From assembly GCA_030710605.1 (NCBI GenBank), contig CP092872.1, positions 92,080,127 through 92,144,126 of the forward strand: DNA of 64,000 nt. Reading direction: 5' to 3'. This stretch comes from Cordylochernes scorpioides (taxonomy: Eukaryota > Arthropoda > Arachnida > Pseudoscorpiones > Chernetidae). Below, piece after piece: positions 1 to 11,357 of this stretch (position 1 is the first letter of the stretch; each line of letters starts with the position of its first letter). The position numbers and the translations under genes are program-made. The notes beneath the pieces were generated by a model. The model was not told the origin of the DNA and did not search any database. It saw only the letters and a program-made list of their open reading frames with translations.

Positions 1-1500
1 ATTACATTTTTTATATATATTTTTTAAAATATAAAAATATGAAATTTAAGCATTTTAATTAAATATTTAGTTTCATTAATATTTATATGGCTGTTTTAAA
101 AAGGTTTAAAAAAAACTTTATATATATCTAAATAACGTTTGTGATATAAATAATTTGAAATTATGAAGTAATCAAAATGTTTAAGTATAAAATCTATTAT
201 AAAATTTTATTTGAAAAAGTAAATTCGTTTATTATTCGTTCGTTTATTCGTTTATTTCATATTTGAATATTATTTCTTTGAAAAGTTTGGTGTTTGGTCT
301 TTTTTAATATCCAAATTGTGATAAATTAGAGTAGAAAAGGTCATTATAAATCAAAATTTCAAAGTAGATTTATATGATAAAATACATTAAAAGGGCTATT
401 ATTCATATGAAAAAATAATTTATACATCGTGAAATTCTGAATATATATTAAAATGGTATTATATTTATAAAATCCATATTTATTATATATCCAAAAATAA
501 ATAAATGCTGCCTTTATTAAAAATTGATCAAGATAAAAATAAATTGTGACATTAAAGTATAAAGCTATATGAAAAATATTTGATTATATATCTAAAAAAA
601 TATATAAATTAAACTTCTTAGATTTATAAATTATAATTTTGAAAATAATGTTATATATATGCATATTTGGCATATTTGTGTGTTGAAATAAATTTTAAAA
701 AGTGTCTCTAATTTTAATTTTTTTTACTTTTATTTGCATTTAATGTAAACTCATCTATAAAAATAAAATATTAAGATTATTTATGGCAAAAGGTTTATAT
801 TTAAATAGATTTTGATATATAAATACAAAATATATTTATATTTATTTTAAGATTTATTACACGAATCTATATTAAAATACAATTATATTGTAATTAAAAG
901 TTAATTATAATCCTAATTAGAAAATGTAATTAAATAAATCTAAAAAAAAAGAAAACATAATGATTAATTACTTTCTAAAATGTTTATTCAAAACGTAGAG
1001 GTTTTGTTATATGTTTTAAATATTAAATCAGAAAAAAAGGTTTTAAGAAAAGTATTTTTTTTTTTATTTTTTAATTACTTGCCAAAAGAACAACAATTCT
1101 AAACAAATAGTAAGAAAAGGTACTGTTATAGCCTAGCAAGTTATAAATATGCAATAATAAACAACAGAGTAATATATATATCTACATACTTTTTACATTA
1201 AAAGGGGAAATATTCCCAAAATGGCTTATATAATATGAACAATTTTAATTTTAAAGTTAAGAAATTATTTGTGTTTTATGTCCTATATATATATATATAT
1301 ATATATATAATTCTCTTTTGATAAAAAGAAAACACCTCTCTGTGTCAGAAAATAAAAAGAAGCAGAAAAAAAATTACCATTGAAAAAAAAACAGTTTGGG
1401 AACTAAATGATATGTTATAGTACACTTTCAAAAAAAATATTTTGGAATGAAATAAAATAATATCTTTATATATATAAAAAAAAAACTTGACGATTTTTTT
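1..1500. other. AT-rich intergenic DNA, no gene seen
   Basis: This stretch is very AT-rich, with poly-A/T runs and a (TA)n tract near 1288-1308. I see no long open frame and no recognisable repeat family in it. Confidence 0.6.
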
Positions 1501-1760
1501 TCAGGTCTGACAATAAATTAAGGTCGGTATACCTTTGAAGCGCAATTAGAGAAGATTGGCGAAAATTTGGCAAAATTTGGGGGTAAAAGGCGTTTTGATG
1601 ATAGGGTAGAGTGGCTTGGGGTAACCATGTGCCAATCTATCAATCCTAAGCCTAAAATTTAGGGGAGGGGGTGTTATAGAGATGATGTATCTTCTGACAC
1701 GAATGGATAAACTTATAAAAATATCTTATGCAAACTGATTTCACTTCTGAAATAGAGTTT
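1500..1760 (+). mobile_element. Possible LTR-retrotransposon remnant with polypurine tract
   Basis: Composition rises locally in G. A purine run at about 1661-1671 is followed directly by TGTTATAG, which is how a polypurine tract meets the start of a 3' LTR. No coding domain could be read upstream and I could not find the far end of the putative LTR. The call rests only on this junction and could be chance. Confidence 0.25.
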
Positions 1761-2374
1761 TATTATTTATATAAACTTTGTGAAATATTCATTGAAAAAA
1801 AATATATATACAACAATATTTATTAAAATATATAAATTGCTAAGTTTCTTCGCGTGCAAAAAAATTATGATATTGTAAAATTATATAGATCTATATTGAT
1901 AATAAACTTTATAAAATATTAAAAATTTAATGTTTTGCTCAATAAAAATATTATATATTGATTATAAAACTTATAAATGAATTTAATATTATAGAAATAC
2001 CTAATATTTGTAAGTGATATATTATATGAGGTGTTAAATATTTTTCCATCTATGAATATATTGCTTATATATTTTATTTATTTTTGACCAGCATATATGA
2101 GAAGTCACATGTAGATGAATCCAATGTATATCATATTGCTTAATGTTAGGTTAGGTATGATGTGTTGCTGTTTTTTCTTATCCTCTTGTACAAAGATTAT
2201 ACCAAATCCATGAGTTCATGCTCCTCGAGCTCATAGAATTGGGTGTAGGGGTGAAGCTTTCATTGATCAAGGCACACTATGGTGAAAATCTATCCTTCAG
2301 TAAAACATATTGAAGCAGAAAGATTCAATACAGTATTAGAGCTCTAAAGAAGCGGTCTGGTAGATTAACATGTT

Positions 2375-2408
2375 GAAACCGCTGGGAAGGTTCACTACTG
2401 ATGAGCCA
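2375..2408 (+). ncRNA. Hammerhead-like box pair (GAAACC ... CTGATGA family)
   Basis: A GAAACC box is followed 18 bases later by CTGATGA and GCC. In better copies of the same family (for example around 47690-47760 and, on the minus strand, 47360-47400) the GAAA is preceded by GGC, able to pair with the GCC after CTGATGA. That gives the box order of a circularly permuted hammerhead core. A GGGAGGG/CCCTCCC helix also encloses the CTGATGA. No workable stem I is visible, so activity is doubtful; this may be a decayed or half ribozyme. Confidence 0.3.
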
Positions 2409-2614
2409 AGCCCTCCCAATATTTTTTTCATCGCAGTAAGGGCAGTAGAGGTTTGGTTTATTTGTAAAAAGAAACATTCGCGTCTTAATCTCTTCATTCG
2501 TTATAGATAGATGACCCGTTATTACTTTGTATTAAAAGTATTTCTATTTACACATTTACATTAAAGATATATATACAATTATAAATTACGATGCACTAGC
2601 GCGCTATCTGTTAT

Positions 2615-2819
2615 CAAATTACGAAACTATTTTAGAGGCGTAATATTCTTTTTAAAAATAAAACAATTTCTACTGCCCTTACTGCAATGGAAAAATTAAA
2701 GGGAGGGCCTGGCTCATCATTGATGAACCCTCCCTTTAATTTTTCCATTGCAGTAAGGACAGTAGAAATTGTTTTATTTTAAAAAGAATATTACGCGTCT
2801 AAAATAGTTTCGTAATTTG
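2615..2819. repeat. Palindromic (inverted-dimer) repeat
   Basis: Two arms of about 95 bp read as reverse complements around a centre near 2717, with a few mismatches. The tips carry CAAATTACGAAACTATTTTAG and its complement. The centre holds GGGAGGG/CCCTCCC around a TCATCATTGATGA core. The same family recurs at 21370-21440 and 43173-43330, so this looks like a mobile unit present as a head-to-head pair. Confidence 0.75.
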
Positions 2820-2829
2820 ACAATTATAA

Positions 2830-3150
2830 ATAAAACAATTGTATATATTCCTCAGAGGTCTTTGATACGTCGGCAGATTCAGGGATTATGGGAACTGAGG
2901 GTACGAGGGCCAAAGGGGGGGAGTCCTATTGGGAGCGTAGGACAGGTTTAACCAAGTCTAAACGAGAGGATAGCAACCTGGCCATGAAACTCTCGTAGAC
3001 GCTGATTGGTCGACCACATGGAGCAAGACCATAAAGATGGCAGCGAGGGGACAAACCAAATGGCCGCTCGGTGCATGGAGAATACACCAGTTCCAAACTG
3101 GCTGGAAAACTGGATGTTAGGGGTGCAGCTTCGGCTGCAGGCGTTCAAAC
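2830..3150. other. GC-richer unassigned segment
   Basis: This segment is clearly less AT-rich than its surroundings. Its only open frames are short (66 codons at best) and match nothing I know. It may be part of a SINE or an LTR, but I see no terminal motifs. Confidence 0.3.
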
Positions 3151-3177
3151 AATACTAGCTTAGGTAGCCATTCCATC

Positions 3178-3345
3178 CTGTGATGTATATGACAGACAGA
3201 CGTATACACTTCGGTCTAGGTAGCCCACTATCCATAGGTGGTGTATAAGATAGACGTACAGACTTCGGTCTAGGTAGCCCACTATCCATAGGTGGTGTAT
3301 AAGATAGACGTACAGACTTCGGTCTAGGTAGCCCAATGGTGGTGT
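3178..3345. repeat. 54-bp tandem repeat, about three units
   Basis: Units start with ACTTCGGTCTAGGTAGCCC at 3208, 3262 and 3316, exactly 54 bp apart, with a diverged partial unit before and a shortened one after. The length is a multiple of three, which explains the repetitive open frame on the minus strand. Confidence 0.85.
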
Positions 3346-3349
3346 ATAT

Positions 3350-4600
3350 ATGATAGGGGATACAAGTAAGTATAGTTTCAAATCTATATTATCTAGCATT
3401 ATATTCAACATATATTGTTTTATGAGCTCTAAATATTATTTTTTAATGATTTTGTTTCATGTTATAAGATTGTGTTTTATATTTTTACAAATCATAAATA
3501 ACAAAACATTAGGTTTCATGAATATATTTTAATAAATGCATACAAATATATACAAAATAATCATAAAAATATATATTTTCATATATTCTTTATATATATG
3601 AAATTTTCTATCAAACCTTTATGTAAAAAATAACAGATTTATAAAATAGCAAACATTTTTTTTGTGTGTTGATTAGAAATATCTTTGACATAGTTTTCAT
3701 AGAATATTTATTATTTTTTTTATAAATTTCTACCATTATGTGAAACAAAACAAGGTTTCTATTCTATTTTTAAAATATATAGAGATATAAAATATATAAG
3801 TAATCATTTAAAAACAGCTTTATTTTCTAAAAAAAAAAATAGAAGTTTTCAATTTTAAAACTATAAAATAAAACCGGCTGGTGTTTTGAAAATTCCATCT
3901 ATCTATATAAAAATGAAAGGTGGAATAAAATACAAACAGAAAAATCCAGAACTCCACAAAATCTCCAACCCAGGAAATCCAGCCTATAAAAATGAAGGTC
4001 TCTTTATTGCCTATTTTTATCTCCAAATCTTTAGAGAGCTCGAGAAATCACAGACCATTTAAAATCAACGATCTTCAAATTCTAAGTCAAGAAAAAAAGC
4101 TAAAAAGAAAACATCTAGCTTATCAAGTGTTTAATGTGTGAAAGTCTCGGGATATATGTAAATTTTATTTTAACTTAGAAACATTTAAAATGTAGAAAAA
4201 AATAGTCAATTTATTTATAAAACTATTTTTTTTTAATCAAAATTTTAAATATTTTTATTCGTTTGAAAGATTATATAAAGGTTCAATTTATAAATTAGAA
4301 GGCTGTTTGTTTATAGAATGTTTATTTATATTTTATATTATTTCTTATAATTGTTTTTTATAATGTCGATTTATCGTTTGCTATATGCATTTATGGGAGA
4401 ATCAGTTCTGAACGGCCTTCTAACTTAAATTTTAGCTATTTAATAACAACATATTAGAAAAGAGTCATTTATTATTATAATATATATCGAAATTTGTGGG
4501 TGTGTGGAAATATTTTGACAATTAAAACAAATTTATTGACACCTCAGTCAATATTTGCAAAATCAAGAAGATATGGAACACACATAAAATATTCAGAATA
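3350..4600. other. AT-rich intergenic DNA, no gene seen
   Basis: Poly-A/T-rich sequence with only short open frames that have no recognisable domain. Nothing else was found. Confidence 0.5.
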
Positions 4601-4610
4601 AATAAAAAGA

Positions 4611-4683
4611 TGCTGAAACGCGGATTCGAACCAGGGAGGTTTAGATCTTCAGTGTAAGGCTTTCGCAACTAATCTATTCCGCC
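4611..4683 (-). pseudogene. tRNA-Phe(GAA)-derived pseudogene
   Basis: On the minus strand a 73-nt stretch follows the layout of metazoan tRNA-Phe: GGCGGAATAG at the 5' end, an anticodon arm containing ACTGAAGATCT with anticodon GAA, and a T arm with GGTTCGAATCC, which matches the RNA polymerase III B box. The acceptor and T stems hold mismatches and the A box is altered, so I read it as a decayed tRNA or the head of a tRNA-derived SINE. Confidence 0.65.
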
Positions 4684-4788
4684 TTATATGATTATATAAA
4701 GATGAATAAATATTAACAATGGTTTATTTCAGCGGGGAAGTCTCCCCACTACATGAGTGTCCTCTTCCAGTGTGTGTGTGTGTGTGAC

Positions 4789-7361
4789 AATTTTTTTTTG
4801 ACAATTAAACATTATTTATTGTCTTCTAGACAATGTTACATATCAAAGAGAGAGAGAGAGAAGAAAATATATACAAAAAGAATTAAATATATACATATAT
4901 AATATACAAATTTACAAGGGGGCTAAAAGTAGGAGACCTCGGCGCTGGAGGGTCCTGGACCAGGCGATGAGCGGGTCCTCTACCGCTTCTCCGAGCCCAA
5001 CCTGGACAAAGTAGCGATAGATTCGCAACTTTGCCGACGCCAGGATGGAAAGGGCGTCGTCCTCAAGGCCGGACCCGCCGAAGATCCAAGCCTGCAGGTC
5101 AGGGGGCCGCCCTATGATGTTGAAGGCCTCTCTGATGAGAGGCCTGATGGAACGGCAGCACCAGTAACGGTGGCCGAGGGAGCGGTCGATGGACCCGCAG
5201 GCAGGACAGGAGGGGCCGACCGAGGCAGGATGGGCCGGATGGGGCAGGGCGTGGAGGGCTAGCTTGAGAGCTGCGTCGGCCTCGTGACCCGAATAGGCGC
5301 AGCGCCGCAGCGAGGCCCAGTCGATCCTGGATGGTGGATTGATGGTGGGCGTCCATCTCGCCAGGAATCTGGAGATGGGCGTGGCGGCGAGGCGCGGACG
5401 ATCCAGGGCCCGTCGGGCCGAGCGGGTCGTGAGGCCGTTGAGGAACGGCGTAGCTGTCCCTCGCAGCACCACGGCCGCAGCTAAAGAGCTAGATGAGGGT
5501 GCAGACTCCGCCCCGAAGCCCACGGCGTTCTCGGAGGTCAGCCTCCGACAGAAGGCGCCCAGGGCCGCGGCGTCAGTCAGGGCCGAGCGCGTAGGGCGGG
5601 CGATGAGGTGTTCCTCCTCGATGAGGTCCCGGACTCGGGCTCCGCTCCAGCGGGCGGGGGCCAGGAGGTCGGGAGGGCGGAGGAACCGGCAGCCGCCGAT
5701 GATGGGGAGGTCCAGCAGCTGAGCCGTGGGGACCGCCCGGTGGTTGAGGCCCAGGATGTTGGAGGCCTCCTCCCATAGCTTCAGCAACCGGAGACGGCGG
5801 GGCTGGAGACGGGTGCCGTCCGGTGGAGGGTGGATCCAGGCTTCCCCGCTGTTGCTGCCGACCAGCCAGCTGAAGGCATTTCTGCCCCCGTGGAGCGCGA
5901 CCTGCACCCCCTTGAGGCAGGCGAGCTGGAGCTGGGTCGCGAGGTCGAGGAGGCCGAGGCCTCCGATGGCAACTGGCCTCGCCATGACATCGGCGGGAAG
6001 CCACGCCGTGTGGTCCTGTCCCCAGACGAATCTCGCCAGTCGGGCCTGCAGCTTGGCGATGGTCGGGGGTGATGGTAGGTAGCCATGCAGGTGGTGCTGG
6101 ATGACAGAGCCCACCAGCGTGTTCGCCGCTCTTGCTCGCCCGACGAGGGAGAGGCCGCGGGTGAAGGGCGTCCATTTGCGGCATGCAGTCTCCAGGAGGG
6201 CCAGGAGATGCTGCTCCCGGTGGGCGACGGTGCTCCTGGGGGCGATGTCGAGCCCGAGGACCCTGATGGAGGTGGTCGAACAGGAGGCGCCGAGAGGGGA
6301 GTCGCCGCGGTTGCGCCAGGCGCCGCACCAGAGGCCAGCGCTCTTCCGGAGGTTCACGCCAACTCCGGAGGCCTGCTTGTATTCTTCGAAGACGGTCGCC
6401 ACCCGTTCGAAGTCTCCGTCGCGATGAAATAGGAGGACGATGTCGTCGGCGTAAGCGATGACATTGCCCACGCCGAGGGTCAACTCCAGGCGACGTAGCA
6501 GCGGCCCCGTGGCAATGCTGAAGAGTGCGGCACTCACGGCGCAACCCTGTCTTAGGCCGTTGAGGAGGGGGAAGGCGGTGGTGTAGAAGCCTCCGGCCCG
6601 GATGGTGGCGTCCGCCCCGGCGTAGAGGATGTTGATCCAGGCCCTGAAGGCCGGCGGGAGGCGGAGGGACGTTAGCAGGGACTCCAAGAAGCCGCGGTCT
6701 AGTGAGTCAAAGGCGGACTCCAGGTCTACGCCCATGACGGCCAGCGGCGAGCCCAGGGCGGTGGCCTCCTCGACGGCGTCCGTCACCATGGCGATGTTCC
6801 ATGACGGGGACCTCCCGGGGACGGCGTAGGTCTGGCATTCCGGCACAAGGGTCCGCAGGTGGGGCTTGAGGCGCCGGTGAAGGATGGCGGCCAGGACCCT
6901 GTAGTCGGCCGAGGGCAGCGCGACAGGCCTGTAGCCATCAAGGCCGCGACCTCCGCGGGCCTTGGGCACGAGGCAGATGGAGCTGCGCCGCGTCGACGGA
7001 GGTAGGGCACCGCGGAGCCGTGAAGCCGCGAACACCCGGGCCAGAGCTTCCGCGAAGAAGTCCTCGTTGAAGGCGACGAGGAGCTCGCACGGCAAGCCGT
7101 CCCAGCCGGGGGCCTTTCCGCGAGGGAGGTGCTCGATGGCGTGGGCTATCTCGCTGGGGCTGATGTCTGGCCGGTGGAGCGAGTCCTCCTCACTCAGCTC
7201 GCGGGTGGTGGTGGTGGGCGCGCTGCTGGCGATGAAGGCAGCTCCCGCAGCTGGATCGCTGGTGGGACGGGCGAAGCGGGGCTGGAAGGACGCGAACGCC
7301 CTCCGCCGAAGCTCTGGGCCCTCGATGACGTTGTCCTCCTCGTCCCTGATGACGGATGTGT
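4789..7361 (-). mobile_element. 5'-truncated non-LTR retrotransposon (Tx1/L1-like) in a TG microsatellite
   Basis: A GC-rich block stands out sharply from the AT-rich surroundings. It holds the C-terminal two thirds of a LINE ORF2 and a 3' UTR with an AATAAA signal near 4825, ending in a short A tract. Beyond the 3' end lies (TG)n at 4771-4788, and the 5' break runs straight into TG-rich repeat at about 7357-7405. Either the element targets (TG)n or it was copied within one. The endonuclease domain and any ORF1 are missing, so it is dead on arrival. Confidence 0.85.
4912..7356 (-). CDS. LINE ORF2 fragment: reverse transcriptase, endonuclease part lost
   Basis: The open frame runs about 814 codons to a stop at 4912 and remains open upstream to the microsatellite junction, so the true start is absent. 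Visible landmarks in order are KAPGWDG (about residue 80), the PVALPSADYRVLAAIL region, the metal-binding D in GVDLESAFDS, GLRQGC, the catalytic YADD (about residue 300), and a C-terminal Cys/His cluster, CPACGS ... GHRYWCC (about residue 715), as in Tx1 and L1-type LINEs. This enzyme would copy element RNA at a nicked target. The frame is still open, so the copy is fairly recent. Reading frames on the opposite strand here are shadows of its GC-rich codons. The clade is judged by eye. Confidence 0.85.
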   Translation of the reverse strand, partial: SVIRDEEDNVIEGPELRRRAFASFQPRFARPTSDPAAGAAFIASSAPTTTTRELSEEDSLHRPDISPSEIAHAIEHLPRGKAPGWDGLPCELLVAFNEDFFAEALARVFAASRLRGALPPSTRRSSICLVPKARGGRGLDGYRPVALPSADYRVLAAILHRRLKPHLRTLVPECQTYAVPGRSPSWNIAMVTDAVEEATALGSPLAVMGVDLESAFDSLDRGFLESLLTSLRLPPAFRAWINILYAGADATIRAGGFYTTAFPLLNGLRQGCAVSAALFSIATGPLLRRLELTLGVGNVIAYADDIVLLFHRDGDFERVATVFEEYKQASGVGVNLRKSAGLWCGAWRNRGDSPLGASCSTTSIRVLGLDIAPRSTVAHREQHLLALLETACRKWTPFTRGLSLVGRARAANTLVGSVIQHHLHGYLPSPPTIAKLQARLARFVWGQDHTAWLPADVMARPVAIGGLGLLDLATQLQLACLKGVQVALHGGRNAFSWLVGSNSGEAWIHPPPDGTRLQPRRLRLLKLWEEASNILGLNHRAVPTAQLLDLPIIGGCRFLRPPDLLAPARWSGARVRDLIEEEHLIARPTRSALTDAAALGAFCRRLTSENAVGFGAESAPSSSSLAAAVVLRGTATPFLNGLTTRSARRALDRPRLAATPISRFLARWTPTINPPSRIDWASLRRCAYSGHEADAALKLALHALPHPAHPASVGPSCPACGSIDRSLGHRYWCCRSIRPLIREAFNIIGRPPDLQAWIFGGSGLEDDALSILASAKLRIYRYFVQVGLGEAVEDPLIAWSRTLQRRGLLLLAPL

Positions 7362-7610
7362 GTATGTGTGTGTGTGTGTTTGTTTGTGTATGTATGTGTG
7401 CGTGTGCAAGGCATTACATATAAGAATTTTTATGAGATATTTAAAAAAGGTTTTCAAGTTCATCTTGAACTAATATCAGCTGCTATATAAAATAGCTTTT
7501 TCTATAATCTCTCTCTCACCATCGATAAATCTCCCAACAATAGAACACTGTGTATGTGAGCGTGTGTATGTGAGCGTGTGTATGTGTGTGCGTGTGATAT
7601 ATCTGTTTAT
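7362..7610. repeat. TG-rich simple repeat
   Basis: TG, TATG and GTGTGCG tracts at 7357-7410 and again at 7553-7592, separated by AT-rich sequence. The first is the 5' flank of the LINE. Confidence 0.7.
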
Positions 7611-8017
7611 ATATTCTTGGCCTTCTTCGTTGCATATGGTTCTAGCTACTGTTATAATATTTACATATAACTTTGCATATATTACATATTGTATATAGAA
7701 CTTCTGTCTCCTTTGTTGCTAAGGTGAGATTCGGAAGTTGTTGGCCATTAATAACAGGAATTTTTAAGTCCTTGGGGCCCTTGCTGGGCAGGTGAAAGTG
7801 TTGGTATTCCTACCAGGGCCCCTCTTACACCTTGGTGTGGAAGTACACTCATGGACAAAACTTAAGGAAGTTGTACCTTTAAGCATGTATATCAGGATTC
7901 AGATAATAACTCTGAAAGGTATTTGATACACAGCTTCAATGTGTTCTGCTGATGTTAAACGTTAGTGAATTAAAATAAAAGGTTGATGTGTGTTTGTCAT
8001 TTAGAATTTATATACTA

Positions 8018-8135
8018 CACTGATGGACAAAACTTTAAGTTGTACCTTTCAGCATGTATATCGGGATTCCGACAATAACTCTGAAAGATATTACAGTGAC
8101 CTTTATTGTAGACAAATTATATAACCAATTGTGAA
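8018..8135 (+). repeat. Extra copy of the Tc1/mariner-like terminal sequence
   Basis: CACTGATGGACAAAACTTTAA and the following 95 bp match the left end at 7845, including the ACTCTGAAAGATATTACAGTG stretch. It lies in the same orientation, about 173 bp away. Confidence 0.6.
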
Positions 8136-8229
8136 CTAAATTGCCTCTGTCTCCTTCAAAATAAATAGAATATCGGCATATCAATTTTGTGTGTGTGTTG
8201 TTTTCGCTTGGTATCAATTAGATATAGAA

Positions 8230-8940
8230 ATCTTTTAAACTTAAATTTACTTACCAAAGATTTCGGTTAGTCATTGTGGTCCACACAAAACAGAAAACTC
8301 AACACGAAATCAGCTTTTGTAGCCAGCTTGTTATGGATGCCCTTCCTCTTTCTTCAAACGGGCCAGGGACTGGCAATGCCGTAGTTCTAATAAAGTTTGA
8401 TGGTCGCAGTAGATTTACCGAAGTCACGCAACCATCCAATAAATAGAGACACCTACTAAAAAAGGTCCAGCACATAGCAAACCATAAAAAAGTGCCATGG
8501 TTGAATTATCTATGGAGAGAGGGGACCCGACCACCTAAATTAATTTACAACCCTCTAAATTGTCCCCAACTTTGAATTAAATAATGCGACACAGGGGACA
8601 CCTTAGACCATCCCCTTCAACCAATCAGGGTCAAGCTAGGAAATGGCGTGAATTATGGATTGAATTAGGCGTCTGTCTTTGATAACGATCTCCCGTGAAT
8701 CTCGACGTTTTGATTGGCTGGTGCTATTCTGGTTTCCTCTCTAGGGGTCGCTCTTTCCCCCAAGGGACCAGGTGGTAGTCATGGTGGCTGTCGTTTTGTG
8801 ACAAGTTATTGTATACTTTATTGTAGGGTTTAGCTTGAATAGGGTGGAGTATCTCTTTTTTTATGGCTTCACCCTTATATCAGAGGGTCGTTTGAGAGTG
8901 AGAGAATTTATATATTTCAATTTTGGCTGCGGCCCTCTCT
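8230..8940. other. Unassigned GC-richer segment
   Basis: No long open frame on either strand and no terminal repeats of its own. Composition differs from the AT-rich background. I could not assign it to any family. Confidence 0.3.
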
Positions 8941-9127
8941 CGTGAGAGGAGATTAAGTTGAGAATTTAGGAGATGGTGTTTTCATCGAACACTCTTTGTC
9001 TCTTTGAATCAGTGCTTCCCAAGAGGTGTAGATAGCTAGGATTGTAAGTTCTAGAAGCTGTTTTACACCAGGGTTTAGTTTGGAAGGTTTTTCAACCTCA
9101 ACACTTTCACTACATGCCTGTGTTATT

Positions 9128-10345
9128 ATGAGCCTTTTCTCAGCGTCATTTATTATCAGGCGTGTGTTTATGATCATTTATTAAGGGTATACTTATGGTC
9201 TAGCGTGTGTTTATGAGCCTTACTTCAGAGTCCACTTATAATCTAGCGTGTGTTTATGAGCCTTACTTCAGAGTCCACTTATTATCTAGCGTGTGTTTAT
9301 GAGCCTTACTTCAGAGTCCACTTATGATCTAGCGTGTGTTTATGAGCCTTACTTCAGAGTCCATTTATTATCTAGCGTGTGTTTATGAGTCTTTCCTCAG
9401 CTTCACATATGATCTAGCGTGTGTTTATGAGCCTTACTTCAGAGTCCATTTATTATCTAGCGTGTGTTTATGAGCCTTTCCTCAGAGTCCACTTATGATC
9501 TAGCGTGTGTTTATGAGTCTTTCCTCAGCTTCACATATGATCTAGCGTGTGTTTATGAGTCTTTCCTCAGCTTCACATATGATCTAGCGTGTGTTTATGA
9601 GCCTTTCCTGAGCTTCACATATGATCTAGCGTGTATTTATGAGCCTTTCCTCAGCTTCACATATGATTTAGCGTGTGTTTATGAGCCTTTCCTCAGCTTC
9701 ACATATGATCTAGCGTGCGTTTATGAACCTTTCCTCAGAGTCCACTTATGATCTAGCGTGTGTTTATGAGCCTTACTTCAGAGTCCACTTATGATCTAGC
9801 GCGTGTTTATGAGCCTTACTTCAGAGTCCACTTATGATCTAGCGTGTGTTTATGAGCCTTACTTCAGAGTCCACTTATGATCTAGCGTGTGTTTATGAGC
9901 CTTACTTCAGAGTCCACTTATGATCTAGCGTGTGTTTATGAGCCTTACTTCAGAGTCCATTTATTATCTAGCGTGCGTTTATGAGCCTTTCCTCAGCTTC
10001 ACATATGATCAAGCGTGTGTTTATGAGCCTTTCCTCAGAGTCCACTTATGATCTAGCGTGTGTTTATGAGCCTTACTTCAGAGTCCACTTATGATCTAGC
10101 GTGTGTTTATGAGCCTTACTTCAGAGTCCACTTATGATCTAGCGTGTGTTTATGAGCCTTAATTCCGAGTCCACTTATGATCTAGCGTGTGTTTATGAGC
10201 ATTACTTCAGAGTCCACTTATGATCTAGCGTGTGTTTATGAGCCTTTTCTCTAAATCCACTTATAATCTAGCGTGTGTTTATGAGCCTTACTTCAGAGTC
10301 CACTTATGATCTAGCGTTTGATCATAAGCCTTTCCTCGGGTGCCT
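9128..10345. repeat. 43-bp minisatellite, about 28 units
   Basis: The unit is built on CTAGCGTGTGTTTATGAGCC followed by TTACTTCAGAGTCCACTTATGAT, 43 bp in all. Two main variants occur: one with TTACTTCAGAGTCCAC and one with TTTCCTCAGCTTCACATA. They are partly grouped, as expected of local amplification. A 95-codon frame at 9464-9751 is only repeat read-through. Confidence 0.95.
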
Positions 10346-10885
10346 ATAACACGCTTGCGTGTGATCAAGAACCAACTTTCATCCTTCAGGTTTATTCTAT
10401 AATGGGATTTACCTATTTTTAATAAGAGCGAGGGTAATGAATAGTTACCTAGTTTTAATGACTGTGAAGTTTTGACATTTCTCTATATACAGTCTTTTCT
10501 TAATGGATAAACTGTGTGAAAAATATCACGGCACTTTGGCCAAGTCTACTCCTTTGGTTAGAGCAATGGCTGACATCACATACAACCTCATTAAAAGATT
10601 ATAAGACAAAAGGCTTTTTCCTCTTTTGTAGATAAAATATAAAGCCGTTTTCTTGAAATTTAAAATTGATTTGAAGCTCTATACATTCAATTACATAAGC
10701 AAGTAAAATATTTTGATGTTTCTAGTCATCATCCTTTTAGGGAGATAGAGGTTGTTCACACTTGGTTATCTCGTGGGTTTTCAATAAAGATCACTGTTTA
10801 TCAAATATCTTTCAGATTTATTGTCTGAATCCTGATATACATGCTAAAAGATACAAATTCCTTAAGTTTTGTCCATGAGTATATA

Positions 10886-11350
10886 TGATTTTTAGGCCCA
10901 TTGTGTTAACAAAGATTAAGTAATTTCAGGAAAAGTTTGAAAAGCCAATGTTCCCAATAGGGAACTGATTCATCCATCAAATTTGTCGCGGCAATTACCA
11001 AAGACGAATGTGTGATGTGGAACGTGATTAATATTGCTTATAAATAATTAATTACTACCAGTAATTATAATATTTCATTATGTGGAACACCCTCACCATT
11101 AATTAGCACCTTTGATGCTTTTTTATGGTTAATTATTCGTGTTGAATTGATTTGATTCCATTGTTAGGTTTGGTCGTTTTTTTGTTTGTTTTTAAGATTC
11201 GTTGAGTTTTGTCAGGTGTTACTTAATTAATTTAAAAACGAATATATATGGCATGTCATCTGTCGGTGAAAAATATAAAGATTTCAATCGTAATTTTGGA
11301 ATAAATTATCATTATTAATTATCATCATCAATTATTTTCGTGAAGATAGA
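10886..11350. other. AT-rich DNA, no gene seen
   Basis: No open frame of note and no recognised repeat. Confidence 0.45.
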
Positions 11351-11357
11351 GAATTCT

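Larger units (their letters stand above)
7845..10882. mobile_element. Inverted Tc1/mariner-like ends around 3 kb of non-coding DNA
   Basis: The left end reads CACTCATGGACAAAACTTAA and continues about 80 bp; the right end (about 10799-10882) is its diverged reverse complement. Both are next to TA, as expected of Tc1/mariner insertions. No transposase is present; the interior is a third copy of the end (about 8018-8135), a GC-richer unknown segment (8230-8930) and the 43-bp minisatellite. It could be one non-autonomous element or two independent end fragments. The same end recurs at 27545-27665 and builds the array at 40.2-41.1 kb. Confidence 0.45.

Noticed and set aside
5099-7010. Overlapping frames on the plus strand and in other minus frames
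   Set aside because: Shadows of the GC-rich LINE ORF2; only one frame holds the RT motifs.
9464-9751. 95-codon repetitive frame
   Set aside because: Read-through of the 43-bp minisatellite in a part where indels restore phase.
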